From the NCBI GenBank assembly GCA_038245795.1, contig JBBRSC010000137.1, positions 1 through 8,928 on the forward strand: 8,928 bases of DNA. Direction: 5' to 3'. The stretch comes from JBBRSC01 sp038245795. GTDB taxonomy: Bacteria; Actinomycetota; Acidimicrobiia; Acidimicrobiales; Microtrichaceae. The position numbers and the translations under genes are program-made. A model generated the notes under the pieces. The model ran no database searches, had not been told where the DNA came from, and saw only the letters and a program-made list of their open reading frames with translations. Of the stretch, positions 1-5,520 are shown piece by piece (position 1 is the stretch's first letter; every line of letters begins with the position of its first letter).

Positions 1-97
1 CGCCAAGATCGGCGAGGTGGGTAGTAATGGCACCCGGGCCAAGCATCGAGCACTCGATGATGCGGACACCATCAAGCAGTGGCGGTGGGTTGGTCAC
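1..97 (-). CDS. CaiB/BaiF family III CoA-transferase, N-terminal fragment
   Basis: Only the first 32 codons are present; the gene continues past the left edge. The minus strand from a GTG at 97 reads VTNPPPLLDGVRIIECS, then MLGPGAITTHLADLG. The LLDGVRIIE start followed by GPGAITTHLADLGA-type sequence is the usual N terminus of family III CoA-transferases (CaiB/BaiF, formyl-CoA transferase, alpha-methylacyl-CoA racemase), which move CoA between carboxylic acids in the cytoplasm. The GTG start is supported by a GGGGAG ribosome-binding site (104-109) seven bases upstream and by a promoter at 129-157. It lies 62 bases downstream of the tetR gene on the same strand but seems to have its own regulated promoter. 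The catalytic Asp region lies outside the window, so the substrate cannot be guessed. Family confidence is good from the N-terminal signature alone. Confidence 0.82.
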   Translation of the reverse strand, partial: MTNPPPLLDGVRIIECSMLGPGAITTHLADLG

Positions 98-103
98 GAG
101 TTG

Positions 104-109
104 CTCCCC
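104..109 (-). promoter_or_regulatory. Ribosome-binding site of the CoA-transferase gene
   Basis: The minus strand reads GGGGAG here, seven bases before the GTG at 97. It decides in favour of GTG as the start codon of the CoA-transferase fragment. Confidence 0.7.
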
Positions 110-112
110 AAA

Positions 113-129
113 TCTGACGGACCGTCAGA
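113..129. promoter_or_regulatory. Perfect 17-bp palindromic operator
   Basis: TCTGACGGACCGTCAGA has two perfect 8-bp arms around one central base. A one-base spacer cannot form an RNA hairpin loop, so a protein-binding site is more likely than a terminator. It touches the end of the -10 box (129-134, minus strand) and covers the predicted transcription start near 122, the classic place for a repressor. Size and symmetry fit a TetR-family dimer. The sequence differs from the dyads in front of the MDR gene, so the regulator may be one other than the neighbouring TetR protein. Confidence 0.65.
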
Positions 130-157
130 AACTACCGGATGCCCCCCATGCCGCCAA
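129..157 (-). promoter_or_regulatory. Putative promoter of the CoA-transferase gene
   Basis: On the minus strand a -35-like TTGGCG (152-157) is separated by 17 bases from a -10-like TAGTTT (129-134). Transcription would begin near 122 and give a leader of about 25 bases carrying the GGGGAG site. The -35 box overlaps the last bases before the tetR stop. The assignment rests on motif match and spacing only. Confidence 0.5.
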
Positions 158-159
158 GA

Positions 160-879
160 TCAGGGTGTTCGACGATGCGCTTGCGCCGCAATGGCCTCGA
201 GCGCATCGAGGATCACCTCGAGACCGAAGTCGAACTCATCGCCGAAGCTGTAGCCCGGCTGCATCACGCGCTCGATGGCGAACTCACTCAGATGCGGATA
301 GTCCCCCAGCGGGAGTTCCGGCAAGATCGACTCAACTGCCTTGACCATGTCGTCGCCGTGTTCGAACGGGAGGTTCACCTCTTGGAGAACGAACCCATAG
401 ACATAGCTATCCAGCAACGCAAAGGCATGGCCCGCCAGGTCGATCGAGAACCCACCGCCGCGCAGACACCCGAGCACGGCATCGTGATGTCGCAACGTCG
501 CGTGACCCGGGGAGGTCCGAGACTCCATGATGCCGATGGCCCACGGATGACGGATCAGCGCAGCACGGACCGAGATGGTCCGAACGCGCATTGCCACCCT
601 CCAACCATCGGTGAACGAGGGCAACGCAATCTCTGCGAAGACCTGATCGACCATGCCGTCGAGGATGTCGTCCTTGTTCGCTACGTGGTGGTAGAGCGAC
701 ATCGCCTCGACCCCCAGTTCCTTGGCCAGTCGCCGCATGGTGAGCGATGAGATGCCCTCGGCATCGGCGAGGGCGACTGCGGCCGACAGCGCCCGAGCCC
801 GAGTGAGCGGCGAGCGGAGGGGACTGATCGGATCCTCCCCGGTCGCCGTCACCGCCATTCGCTGCTGCTCCCGGGTCAT
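160..879 (-). CDS. TetR/AcrR family transcriptional repressor
   Basis: A 239-residue protein. Residues 25-70 form the TetR-type DNA-binding domain, with the helix-turn-helix at about 45-66 (LTMRRLAKELGVEAMSLYHHV). The rest matches the TetR_C type ligand/dimer domain: a HPW motif at 111-113, then a long helical region through DSYVYGFVLQE. TetR proteins bind palindromic operators as dimers and let go on binding a small ligand. The ATG at 879 is chosen because AGGAGA (889-894) lies nine bases upstream; a later ATG at 858 is less supported. The gene is divergent from the MDR oxidoreductase gene with 68 bases between, and that gap holds 13-bp dyads, so local control and probably autoregulation are inferred. 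The ligand cannot be predicted. Confidence 0.93.
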   Translation of the reverse strand: MTREQQRMAVTATGEDPISPLRSPLTRARALSAAVALADAEGISSLTMRRLAKELGVEAMSLYHHVANKDDILDGMVDQVFAEIALPSFTDGWRVAMRVRTISVRAALIRHPWAIGIMESRTSPGHATLRHHDAVLGCLRGGGFSIDLAGHAFALLDSYVYGFVLQEVNLPFEHGDDMVKAVESILPELPLGDYPHLSEFAIERVMQPGYSFGDEFDFGLEVILDALEAIAAQAHRRTP

Positions 880-888
880 GTTGATGAG

Positions 889-894
889 TCTCCT
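889..894 (-). promoter_or_regulatory. Ribosome-binding site of the tetR gene
   Basis: The minus strand reads AGGAGA inside a longer purine run, nine bases before the ATG at 879. It fixes the tetR start. Confidence 0.65.
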
Positions 895-912
895 CTCCGC
901 TCGCGCTACTGC

Positions 913-941
913 TTGACAACCTTACATCGTATGGGTAGGTT
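913..941 (+). promoter_or_regulatory. Promoter of the MDR oxidoreductase gene
   Basis: A perfect -35 box TTGACA (913-918), a 17-base spacer and a -10 box TAGGTT (936-941). Only six bases separate the -10 box from the ATG at 948, so transcription probably starts on or next to that A, giving a leaderless mRNA, a common arrangement in actinobacteria. One dyad (921-933) fills the spacer and a second (936-948) covers the -10 box, so a bound repressor would block polymerase. Confidence 0.75.
921..933. promoter_or_regulatory. Putative TetR operator O1
   Basis: CTTACATCGTATG is an imperfect dyad with 5-bp arms around 3 bases and one mismatch. It sits between the -35 and -10 boxes of the MDR promoter. 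The wider 12-base element CCTTACATCGTA (920-931) recurs with one change at 952-963, exactly 32 bases downstream, about three helical turns. Confidence 0.6.
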
Positions 942-948
942 TCACCTA
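936..948. promoter_or_regulatory. Middle dyad over the -10 box
   Basis: TAGGTTTCACCTA has perfect 5-bp arms around TTC and covers the -10 box and predicted start site. It has the same 5-3-5 layout as the flanking dyads but a different arm sequence, so it may be a weak third site or simply symmetry around the promoter. Confidence 0.35.
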
Positions 949-2003
949 TGCCCTTACACCGTAAGTCACACGCCGTTGCGGATCAGCCCGCCCTCACTCA
1001 TCCCGTCAACCCCCACCCGTCGGCAACCGACCAGCTGCAGATGTGGGCGATCGTCCAGCACGGCTACGGGACAGCCGACGTCCTCCGGTTCGAACAGATC
1101 AACCGGCCGTCGATCCGGGCGAATCAGGTGGTGATCCAGGTCCACGCTGCAGGACTCGATCGGGGCACGTGGCACCTGATGACCGGTCGACCCTACGCGG
1201 CCCGCCTGGCGTTCGGGCTGCGCTCCCCGAGGAACCCGGTTCCGGGTCGCGATGTAGCCGGCGTCGTCATCGCCGTCGGCCGGGACGTCACGCGTTTCAG
1301 CCCCGGCGACGAAGTGTTCGGGATAGCCCAAGGTTCCTTCGCCGAATACGCAGCGGCACGCGAGGACAAGCTCTCACTCAAGCCCACCGGGGTCACCTTC
1401 GATCAGGCCGCAGCCGTCCCCATCTCCGGCCAGACAGCACTTCAGGGGCTGGTCGATGTCGGCCGAATCGAAGCCGGACAGAACGTCCTGATCACCGGGG
1501 CTTCCGGCGGTGTCGGGACCTACGCCGTCCAGATCGCCAAGGCGTACGGCGCCACCGTCACCGGGGTGGCCAGCACCACGAAACTCGACCTCGTCCGCCA
1601 ACTGGGTGCCGACCACGTTGTCGACTACACGTGCGAGGACTTCGCCGATCGACCTGAGAAGTTCGACCTCATCCTGGACATCGGCGGCAGTCCGTCGATC
1701 TCGCGCCTCCGTCGGGCGCTCACGCCCCGCGGCACCGTCGTGATCGCCGGTGGCGAAGGCGGAGGGAGCTTGACCGGCATCGGCCGCCAGCTTCGGGCGG
1801 TGGCCATGTCGCCCCTGGTCCGCCAGCGGCTGGCCATGCTCGTCGCGAAGGAGAACCAGGGACTCGACACGCTCAGTCAGCTCATCGAGGACGGCTCGCT
1901 CATCCCGGTCGTCGAGCGGACGTATCCCCTTCGCGAAGCGGCCGACGCCATGCGCCATCTCGACGCCGGACAGGTCCGCGGAAAGCTCGTCGTAACGCCC
2001 TGA
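948..2003 (+). CDS. NAD(P)-dependent MDR oxidoreductase (quinone oxidoreductase-like)
   Basis: A 351-residue cytoplasmic protein of the medium-chain dehydrogenase/reductase superfamily, quinone oxidoreductase branch. The GroES-like part contains PGRDVAGVVIAVG (99-111). The Rossmann part has the nucleotide-binding GASGGVG at 184-190. VPISGQTALQGL (157-168) is the usual link between the domains, and the protein ends with the family-typical GQVRGKLVV. The Cys/His ligands of zinc alcohol dehydrogenases are absent, so NADPH-dependent reduction of a quinone, enone or similar carbonyl is expected. Two starts are possible. The ATG at 948 gives an unusual 31-residue extension but fits a leaderless transcript. 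The ATG at 1041 (MWAIVQHGYG) matches where the family normally begins but has no clear ribosome-binding site. Pairing with a divergent TetR gene suggests induction by a toxic or signalling small molecule. Confidence 0.9.
   Translation: MPLHRKSHAVADQPALTHPVNPHPSATDQLQMWAIVQHGYGTADVLRFEQINRPSIRANQVVIQVHAAGLDRGTWHLMTGRPYAARLAFGLRSPRNPVPGRDVAGVVIAVGRDVTRFSPGDEVFGIAQGSFAEYAAAREDKLSLKPTGVTFDQAAAVPISGQTALQGLVDVGRIEAGQNVLITGASGGVGTYAVQIAKAYGATVTGVASTTKLDLVRQLGADHVVDYTCEDFADRPEKFDLILDIGGSPSISRLRRALTPRGTVVIAGGEGGGSLTGIGRQLRAVAMSPLVRQRLAMLVAKENQGLDTLSQLIEDGSLIPVVERTYPLREAADAMRHLDAGQVRGKLVVTP
953..965. promoter_or_regulatory. Putative TetR operator O2
   Basis: CTTACACCGTAAG is a perfect dyad with 5-bp arms around ACC. 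It lies just inside the MDR reading frame if translation starts at 948, and in the 5' leader if it starts at 1041. It is the better-conserved partner of O1. Binding of the divergently encoded TetR protein is inferred from position and shape. Confidence 0.65.
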
Positions 2004-2054
2004 GCCCGTGCATGGTGCACCGGCGACACCAACAGAATGCACATCCACGATCAC

Positions 2055-2070
2055 GGTCAGAGGACTGACC
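2055..2070 (+). terminator. Hairpin downstream of the MDR gene
   Basis: GGTCAG-AGGA-CTGACC forms a perfect 6-bp stem with a 4-base loop about 50 bases after the MDR stop codon. No T-run follows. It may be a weak intrinsic terminator or an operator ahead of the DUF2505 gene. A second small dyad, GTGCA-TGG-TGCAC, lies just after the stop at 2008-2020. Confidence 0.35.
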
Positions 2071-2118
2071 AGGCAGTTTGAGGCACTCGCCAACTGAGGT
2101 CCGCTACCTTCTGAGCCA

Positions 2119-2157
2119 GCGACCGCAGTGTCGCCGACGGCGCCGGCGCCAGGAGAG
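2119..2157 (+). promoter_or_regulatory. Structured leader and ribosome-binding site of the DUF2505 gene
   Basis: A small hairpin GCGAC-N6-GTCGC (2119-2134) is followed by a perfect 12-bp self-complementary stretch GGCGCCGGCGCC (2139-2150). This abuts the ribosome-binding site AGGAGAG (2151-2157), four bases before the ATG at 2162. A -10-like TACCTT lies at 2105-2110 without a well-spaced -35 box. The site fixes the start at 2162. Whether the palindrome regulates anything is unknown. Confidence 0.45.
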
Positions 2158-2161
2158 ACCG

Positions 2162-2659
2162 ATGATCGAGATCACCAAGACCCATACCTTCGACGCACCG
2201 ATCGCCAAGGTGTGGAAGATGTTCAACGATCCCGACGCTCACGTTGCCAAGTTCACGGCCATGGGACACCGCGACATCGAGATCGTCGAACACACCAAGT
2301 CCAAAACACAGTTCAAGATCGTGCTAAAGCGTCAGGTCGATGTGGACTTGCCAGGCTTCGCCAAGAAGGTCATGAAACCCACCAACACGGTCATCTCCAC
2401 CGACATCTGGGGCGACAAGGGCGATGGGACGTACGGCGGCACCTTCGACCTCTCCGCACCCGGCACCCCGATGGAGATCAGCGGCGTGACGCTGATCGAG
2501 CCGGATGGCAAGAAGGCAACGACGTACACCGTCACGATTCAGGTCAGGGTCAAGGTGCCCCTGATCGGCGGCAGGATCGAGAGCTACGCCAAGGGTGCAG
2601 TCGTCGAGCCACAGCTGCTCACCGAGTTCGACCTCGGCGACAAGTGGCTGGCCTCGTAG
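2162..2659 (+). CDS. DUF2505 family protein (SRPBCC/START-like fold)
   Basis: A 165-residue protein with no signal peptide or membrane segment. It starts MIEITKTHTFDAPIAKVWKM, the typical first strand and helix of a START/SRPBCC hydrophobic-pocket fold. The pattern through FKIVLKRQVDVDLPGFAKKV, and an end that places a glycine-rich PLIGGRIE and a long helix before a final LLTEFDLGDKWL, matches DUF2505, a family found mainly in actinobacteria. The family has no established biochemical function; SRPBCC proteins usually bind lipids or other hydrophobic ligands. The ATG at 2162 is chosen over upstream in-frame codons because AGGAGAG lies four bases before it. The gene seems to stand alone, 158 bases after the MDR gene and followed by two hairpins. 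Family assignment is from sequence pattern only. Confidence 0.82.
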   Translation: MIEITKTHTFDAPIAKVWKMFNDPDAHVAKFTAMGHRDIEIVEHTKSKTQFKIVLKRQVDVDLPGFAKKVMKPTNTVISTDIWGDKGDGTYGGTFDLSAPGTPMEISGVTLIEPDGKKATTYTVTIQVRVKVPLIGGRIESYAKGAVVEPQLLTEFDLGDKWLAS

Positions 2660-2700
2660 CCGAGGCTGATGGCGCTCCGGCACTCGAACGACAGCCGGAG
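2651..2700 (+). terminator. Tandem hairpins at the end of the DUF2505 gene
   Basis: Two perfect stems lie close together. GCCTCG-TAGC-CGAGGC (2651-2666) spans the stop codon. CTCCGGC-N12-GCCGGAG (2675-2700) follows at once. Neither has a T-run, but GC-rich hairpins without one often serve as terminators in high-GC actinobacteria. This marks the likely end of the transcript. Confidence 0.4.
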
Positions 2701-3354
2701 GACGGTCGCAGCGAACGCGTGATTTCCACGGAACGTGCTCGGGCGCGGGCCGACGCAGGTCTGGCCACGCACACCTGCTGGTTCGTCCAGTCGCTGTGCC
2801 CAGGATGACCAGGATGAGGAACTGCTTCTTCGATCTTCGCTTCATGATCATGGAAAGCGAGCTCCGCTCGGTCAGCGTAACGACACCGTGCGACAACGAA
2901 ATTTTGCGCGACCAGCACGAGAGGAGGGTCCTGACGGAAATCGCACGCAGCGTGGCAGACACTCGCCCGCGGACGCGTGTCTGCCACGCGGGGGGAGAAC
3001 AACCCACTGAGAAATCCAGAACTCCCGACTCTCGGTGACCGAAAAATGAATCGACAGATGTCGGTCAGCGTCGCGTCGCCGGATTCCCGAGTGGCGCTAT
3101 CTCAACTGCGCTCGAGGGGTGGGTGCGGCACCTCGGGGATACGGACTCAATACCCGGGAGGAGACGCTCCGACCGAGCAGTGCGACCAGCCCTCTGGCGG
3201 CTGCCGCAACCAAACGCGTGTTCAAGAAAATGCCTCATCCCGCTCATCAAGCCGCGGCATCGAACTCAAGGAAGTCCCCGCGGTACAGAAAAGATGAACG
3301 CCGGGGAAACTACGCTGCCGACAACGACATCGCCACGATGACGAACGAGTAGCG
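2701..3354. other. Long intergenic region without a convincing gene
   Basis: About 650 bases (716 counting from the DUF2505 stop to the phospholipase start) hold no reading frame with a recognisable protein. The frames present are short, rich in Arg/Ser/Pro and lack good ribosome-binding sites. Visible structure is a strong hairpin at 2950-2989, a weak 6-bp inverted repeat GCAGGT/ACCTGC at 2755-2778, and TCCCCG/CGGGGA arms at 3275-3307. The stretch includes less GC-biased patches, for example around 2898-2906. It may hold the phospholipase promoter, an RNA or decayed sequence. No convincing -35/-10 pair was found. Confidence 0.5.
2950..2989. repeat. Strong 13-bp inverted repeat (hairpin)
   Basis: The arms GCGTGGCAGACAC (2950-2962) and GTGTCTGCCACGC (2977-2989) are perfectly complementary around a GC-rich 14-base loop, and six G residues follow (2990-2995). 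It is by far the most stable stem visible in the non-coding part of the window. It could be a terminator, an RNA element or a member of a dispersed palindromic repeat family. No second copy was found in this window. Confidence 0.7.
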
Positions 3355-3365
3355 ATGGTCACCCT

Positions 3366-3371
3366 GGGGGA
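3366..3371 (+). promoter_or_regulatory. Ribosome-binding site of the phospholipase gene
   Basis: GGGGGA lies four bases before the ATG at 3376 and supports that start over the in-frame ATG at 3355, which has no good site in front of it. Confidence 0.55.
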
Positions 3372-3375
3372 CACC

Positions 3376-4545
3376 ATGACACGACGGCGACCACTCGCAT
3401 CACTGATCGCACCGCTCGTGTTGATCGTCGGCGTCACAGCGTGCAGCAACAACTCGACCGACACCGCAAGTGATTCGCCAACCACGACCGCCGCTACGGC
3501 CGCGGCGCTTCGACTCAACCAGGTCCAGATGCTTGGCAGCCACAACAGCTACCACATCGCCCCGGAACCTCGTCTGCTCGATGCGCTCAAGAAGCTCACC
3601 GAGACCATCCCCGCAGCCAAGGACATCGGTGATCCGTCATCGATCGCCTATACCCATGCTCCGCTCGACGTGCAGCTCGACCGCGGCGCTCGCACCTTCG
3701 AGCTCGACATCGTGGCCGATACGAGCGGCGGCAACTTCGCCAAGCCAAAGGGTCCTGGTGTCCTTGGTGTGAGTGATCCGGTGGTGCCCACCGACATGGA
3801 CGCGCCCGGCATCAAGGTGCTCCACATCGTCGACGTAGATCAGATCTCAACGTGTCAGACCTTGAAGATCTGCCTGACAACCGTTCGAACCTGGTCCCAG
3901 GCACACCCCAACCACCTTCCCATCGCCATCCAGTTGGAGCTGAAGAACGACGGACTGCCCAAGCCCTATGACCTCACCAAGGTCACACCGTTCGGCACGG
4001 CCGAACTCGATGGCATGGACACCGAGATCCGTTCGATCTTCCCGAACGATTCGCTCATCACCCCCGACGTGGTGCGCGGGCCAGCGGCCGACCTGCGGAC
4101 CGCAGTCACGACGACCGGTTGGCCGACCGTGGAATCCGCCCGCGGCAAGGTCATGTTTTTCTTGGACAACTCCGGCGATTCATCGGTCGCCTACCGCACC
4201 GGAGCTCCGAGCCTGCAGGGTCGCGTGGCCTTCACCACCGATCAGGCCGACGACCCCTCAACCGCCGTGCTGGTCCGCAACGATCCCAAGGACTCGACGA
4301 TCAGTGGGCTCGTACAACAGGGCTTCATGATTCGCACCCGCGCCGACGCAGACCTCGTCGAAGCAGTCGCCAACGACACCGCGCCTCGTGATGCCGCGTT
4401 CGCCTCGGGGGCGCAGATCATCTCGTCCGACTACGTGCAGGGAGAACCCGCAACCACCGGCTACGTCGTCACGTTCGGGACGCCCGTCGGCGTTCGGTGC
4501 AACCCGGTCAATGCTCCGAAGGACTGCGCCACCCCCACCGAATAA
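3376..4545 (+). CDS. Lipoprotein of the Ca2+-dependent phosphoinositide phospholipase C-like family
   Basis: A 389-residue protein with a lipoprotein signal: basic MTRRR, a hydrophobic segment at 6-20 and lipobox VTAC with Cys23 as lipid-anchored residue. A Ser/Thr/Ala linker (24-44) follows, so the enzyme should sit on the outer face of the membrane. The catalytic region starts LRLNQVQMLGSHNSYH (45-60) and continues with LDVQLDRGARTFELDI (97-112), KVLHIVDVD (147-155) and IAIQLELK (183-190). This order matches the PI-PLC-C1 (Ca2+-dependent phosphoinositide phospholipase C) family, a TIM-barrel. His56 and His150 are the likely catalytic pair, with Glu109, Asp111 and Glu188 as candidate Ca2+ ligands. 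Later strands include VMFFLDN (259-265) and AQIISSDY (346-353). Four Cys residues (160, 166, 375, 384) could form disulfides. It appears monocistronic. The true substrate may be phosphatidylinositol, a related glycolipid or another phosphodiester. Confidence 0.85.
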   Translation: MTRRRPLASLIAPLVLIVGVTACSNNSTDTASDSPTTTAATAAALRLNQVQMLGSHNSYHIAPEPRLLDALKKLTETIPAAKDIGDPSSIAYTHAPLDVQLDRGARTFELDIVADTSGGNFAKPKGPGVLGVSDPVVPTDMDAPGIKVLHIVDVDQISTCQTLKICLTTVRTWSQAHPNHLPIAIQLELKNDGLPKPYDLTKVTPFGTAELDGMDTEIRSIFPNDSLITPDVVRGPAADLRTAVTTTGWPTVESARGKVMFFLDNSGDSSVAYRTGAPSLQGRVAFTTDQADDPSTAVLVRNDPKDSTISGLVQQGFMIRTRADADLVEAVANDTAPRDAAFASGAQIISSDYVQGEPATTGYVVTFGTPVGVRCNPVNAPKDCATPTE

Positions 4546-4583
4546 GCCACGACCACTCCGTTTCAGGCAGCGATTTTGGTGAG

Positions 4584-5471
4584 TCAGAGGCGCCAGCCGG
4601 CCTTGTCGGGTGCCCGCTTCCATCCCGAGGCGGCCATGGTGCCGCCATCAACGTGAATGGTGCTCCCGGTGACGAACCGGCTCATGTCGCTGGCCAGAAA
4701 CAGGGCAACCGACGCGCAGTCCTCAGGGGTTCCACCATCCGGCCATGGCTGTGCGTAGACCGCCGACGCCGCGATGGCGTCAGCCATCGAAGTCGGACCA
4801 TCATCTGACATCGCCCCCGACGCGTTGGCCAGAATGGCGTCGCCCGGAGTCGGGATCATGTCGGGCGCAATGCAGTTCACGCGGATCCGTTGATCGGCCA
4901 ACTCCAACGCCAACGTCCTCGACAGATTCTCGACCGCCGCCTTCATGGCCGAGTAGATCCCAAAGCCGGGGCCGGCGCGATGCGCTTCGATCGACGTGAC
5001 GTTCACGATGGATCCTCCGGCAGTCACCTGCGGAACGAAGGCGCGGATCACGCTCGTTACCTGCCCGAAGTTCTCCGCGATCAACGCCGCCTGGCCCTTT
5101 CCTGACACATCCATGAAGGGAGCAAAGAACCCGCCACCGGCATTGTTGATCACCACGTCGATCCGGTCGAACGCCGCCGCGGCATCACTTGCCCACGCCT
5201 CGACGCTCGCCTGATCGCGAACATCGATATGCGCCCACACCACACGACGCCCCATGTCCTTCAGCTCCGCGACGACCCCGGCGAGTGGTCCCTCCAACTT
5301 GTCGCAGATGACCATGTCAGCGCCATGTCCGGCCAGCATCATGGCCGTGGCGGCACCAATGCCCTGCGCGGCACCAGTGATGACCGCGACCCGCCCGTGG
5401 AGCGAACAGATCGACGACCCAGGATCGGATCCCTCGATGGCGGCGTCCCGGATGTTCGAATCGATTGGCAT
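4584..5471 (-). CDS. Short-chain dehydrogenase/reductase (SDR)
   Basis: A 295-residue classical SDR, soluble and NAD(P)(H)-dependent. The cofactor motif TGAAQGIG is at 32-39. An acidic Asp57 at the end of the second strand (VICDK) suggests NAD(H) preference. D83-V84 and NNAG (109-112) follow. The active site is Asn134, Ser160, Tyr173 and Lys177 (YSAMK), all intact. The end, DGGTMAASGWKRAP, is the usual SDR C terminus with a short extension. The ATG at 5471 is preferred; one at 5492 would add seven residues, and neither has a well-spaced ribosome-binding site. The gene converges on the phospholipase gene (38 bases apart, no clear terminator) and diverges from the phosphodiesterase operon (49 bases apart). 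The substrate is probably a hydroxyl or keto group of a lipid, steroid or acyl-CoA, but the sequence does not settle it. Confidence 0.93.
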   Translation of the reverse strand: MPIDSNIRDAAIEGSDPGSSICSLHGRVAVITGAAQGIGAATAMMLAGHGADMVICDKLEGPLAGVVAELKDMGRRVVWAHIDVRDQASVEAWASDAAAAFDRIDVVINNAGGGFFAPFMDVSGKGQAALIAENFGQVTSVIRAFVPQVTAGGSIVNVTSIEAHRAGPGFGIYSAMKAAVENLSRTLALELADQRIRVNCIAPDMIPTPGDAILANASGAMSDDGPTSMADAIAASAVYAQPWPDGGTPEDCASVALFLASDMSRFVTGSTIHVDGGTMAASGWKRAPDKAGWRL

Positions 5472-5520
5472 TTCCCCATTGTGACGAGCCATGCGACATT
5501 CGGGCGGGCAAACTGAACCG

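Noticed and set aside
113..129. The 17-bp palindrome as transcription terminator of the tetR gene
   Set aside because: A one-base centre cannot form an RNA loop, no T-run follows, and it sits precisely at the downstream gene's start site.
1..161. Repeated 10-mer CGCCAAGATC at 1-10 and 152-161
   Set aside because: One copy codes the ADLG segment of the CoA-transferase and the other overlaps the tetR stop and a promoter; a 10-base repeat at this distance is probably chance.
139..750. Long plus-strand open frame opposite the tetR gene
   Set aside because: It is the antisense shadow of the well-supported TetR gene, with no ribosome-binding site and no recognisable domain.
1374..2093. 239-codon minus-strand open frame opposite the MDR gene
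   Set aside because: It mirrors the coding strand of the MDR gene; composition is Asp/Gly/Val-rich and no family is visible.
2796..3038. 80-codon plus-strand frame in the long gap
   Set aside because: No plausible ribosome-binding site, no family features, and it runs through the strong hairpin at 2950-2989.
3081..3165. tRNA-like stretch with a CCCGAGTGGCGC segment resembling a Ser/Leu tRNA D-arm
   Set aside because: No matching acceptor stem and no GGTTCRANNCC T-arm; the later GGACTCAATACC does not fit.
3355..3375. ATG at 3355 as the start of the phospholipase gene
   Set aside because: It would put seven residues before the basic start of the lipoprotein signal and lacks a ribosome-binding site, while GGGGGA precedes the ATG at 3376.
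4546..4583. Bidirectional terminator between the convergent phospholipase and SDR genes
   Set aside because: No inverted repeat of useful length is visible in these 38 bases.
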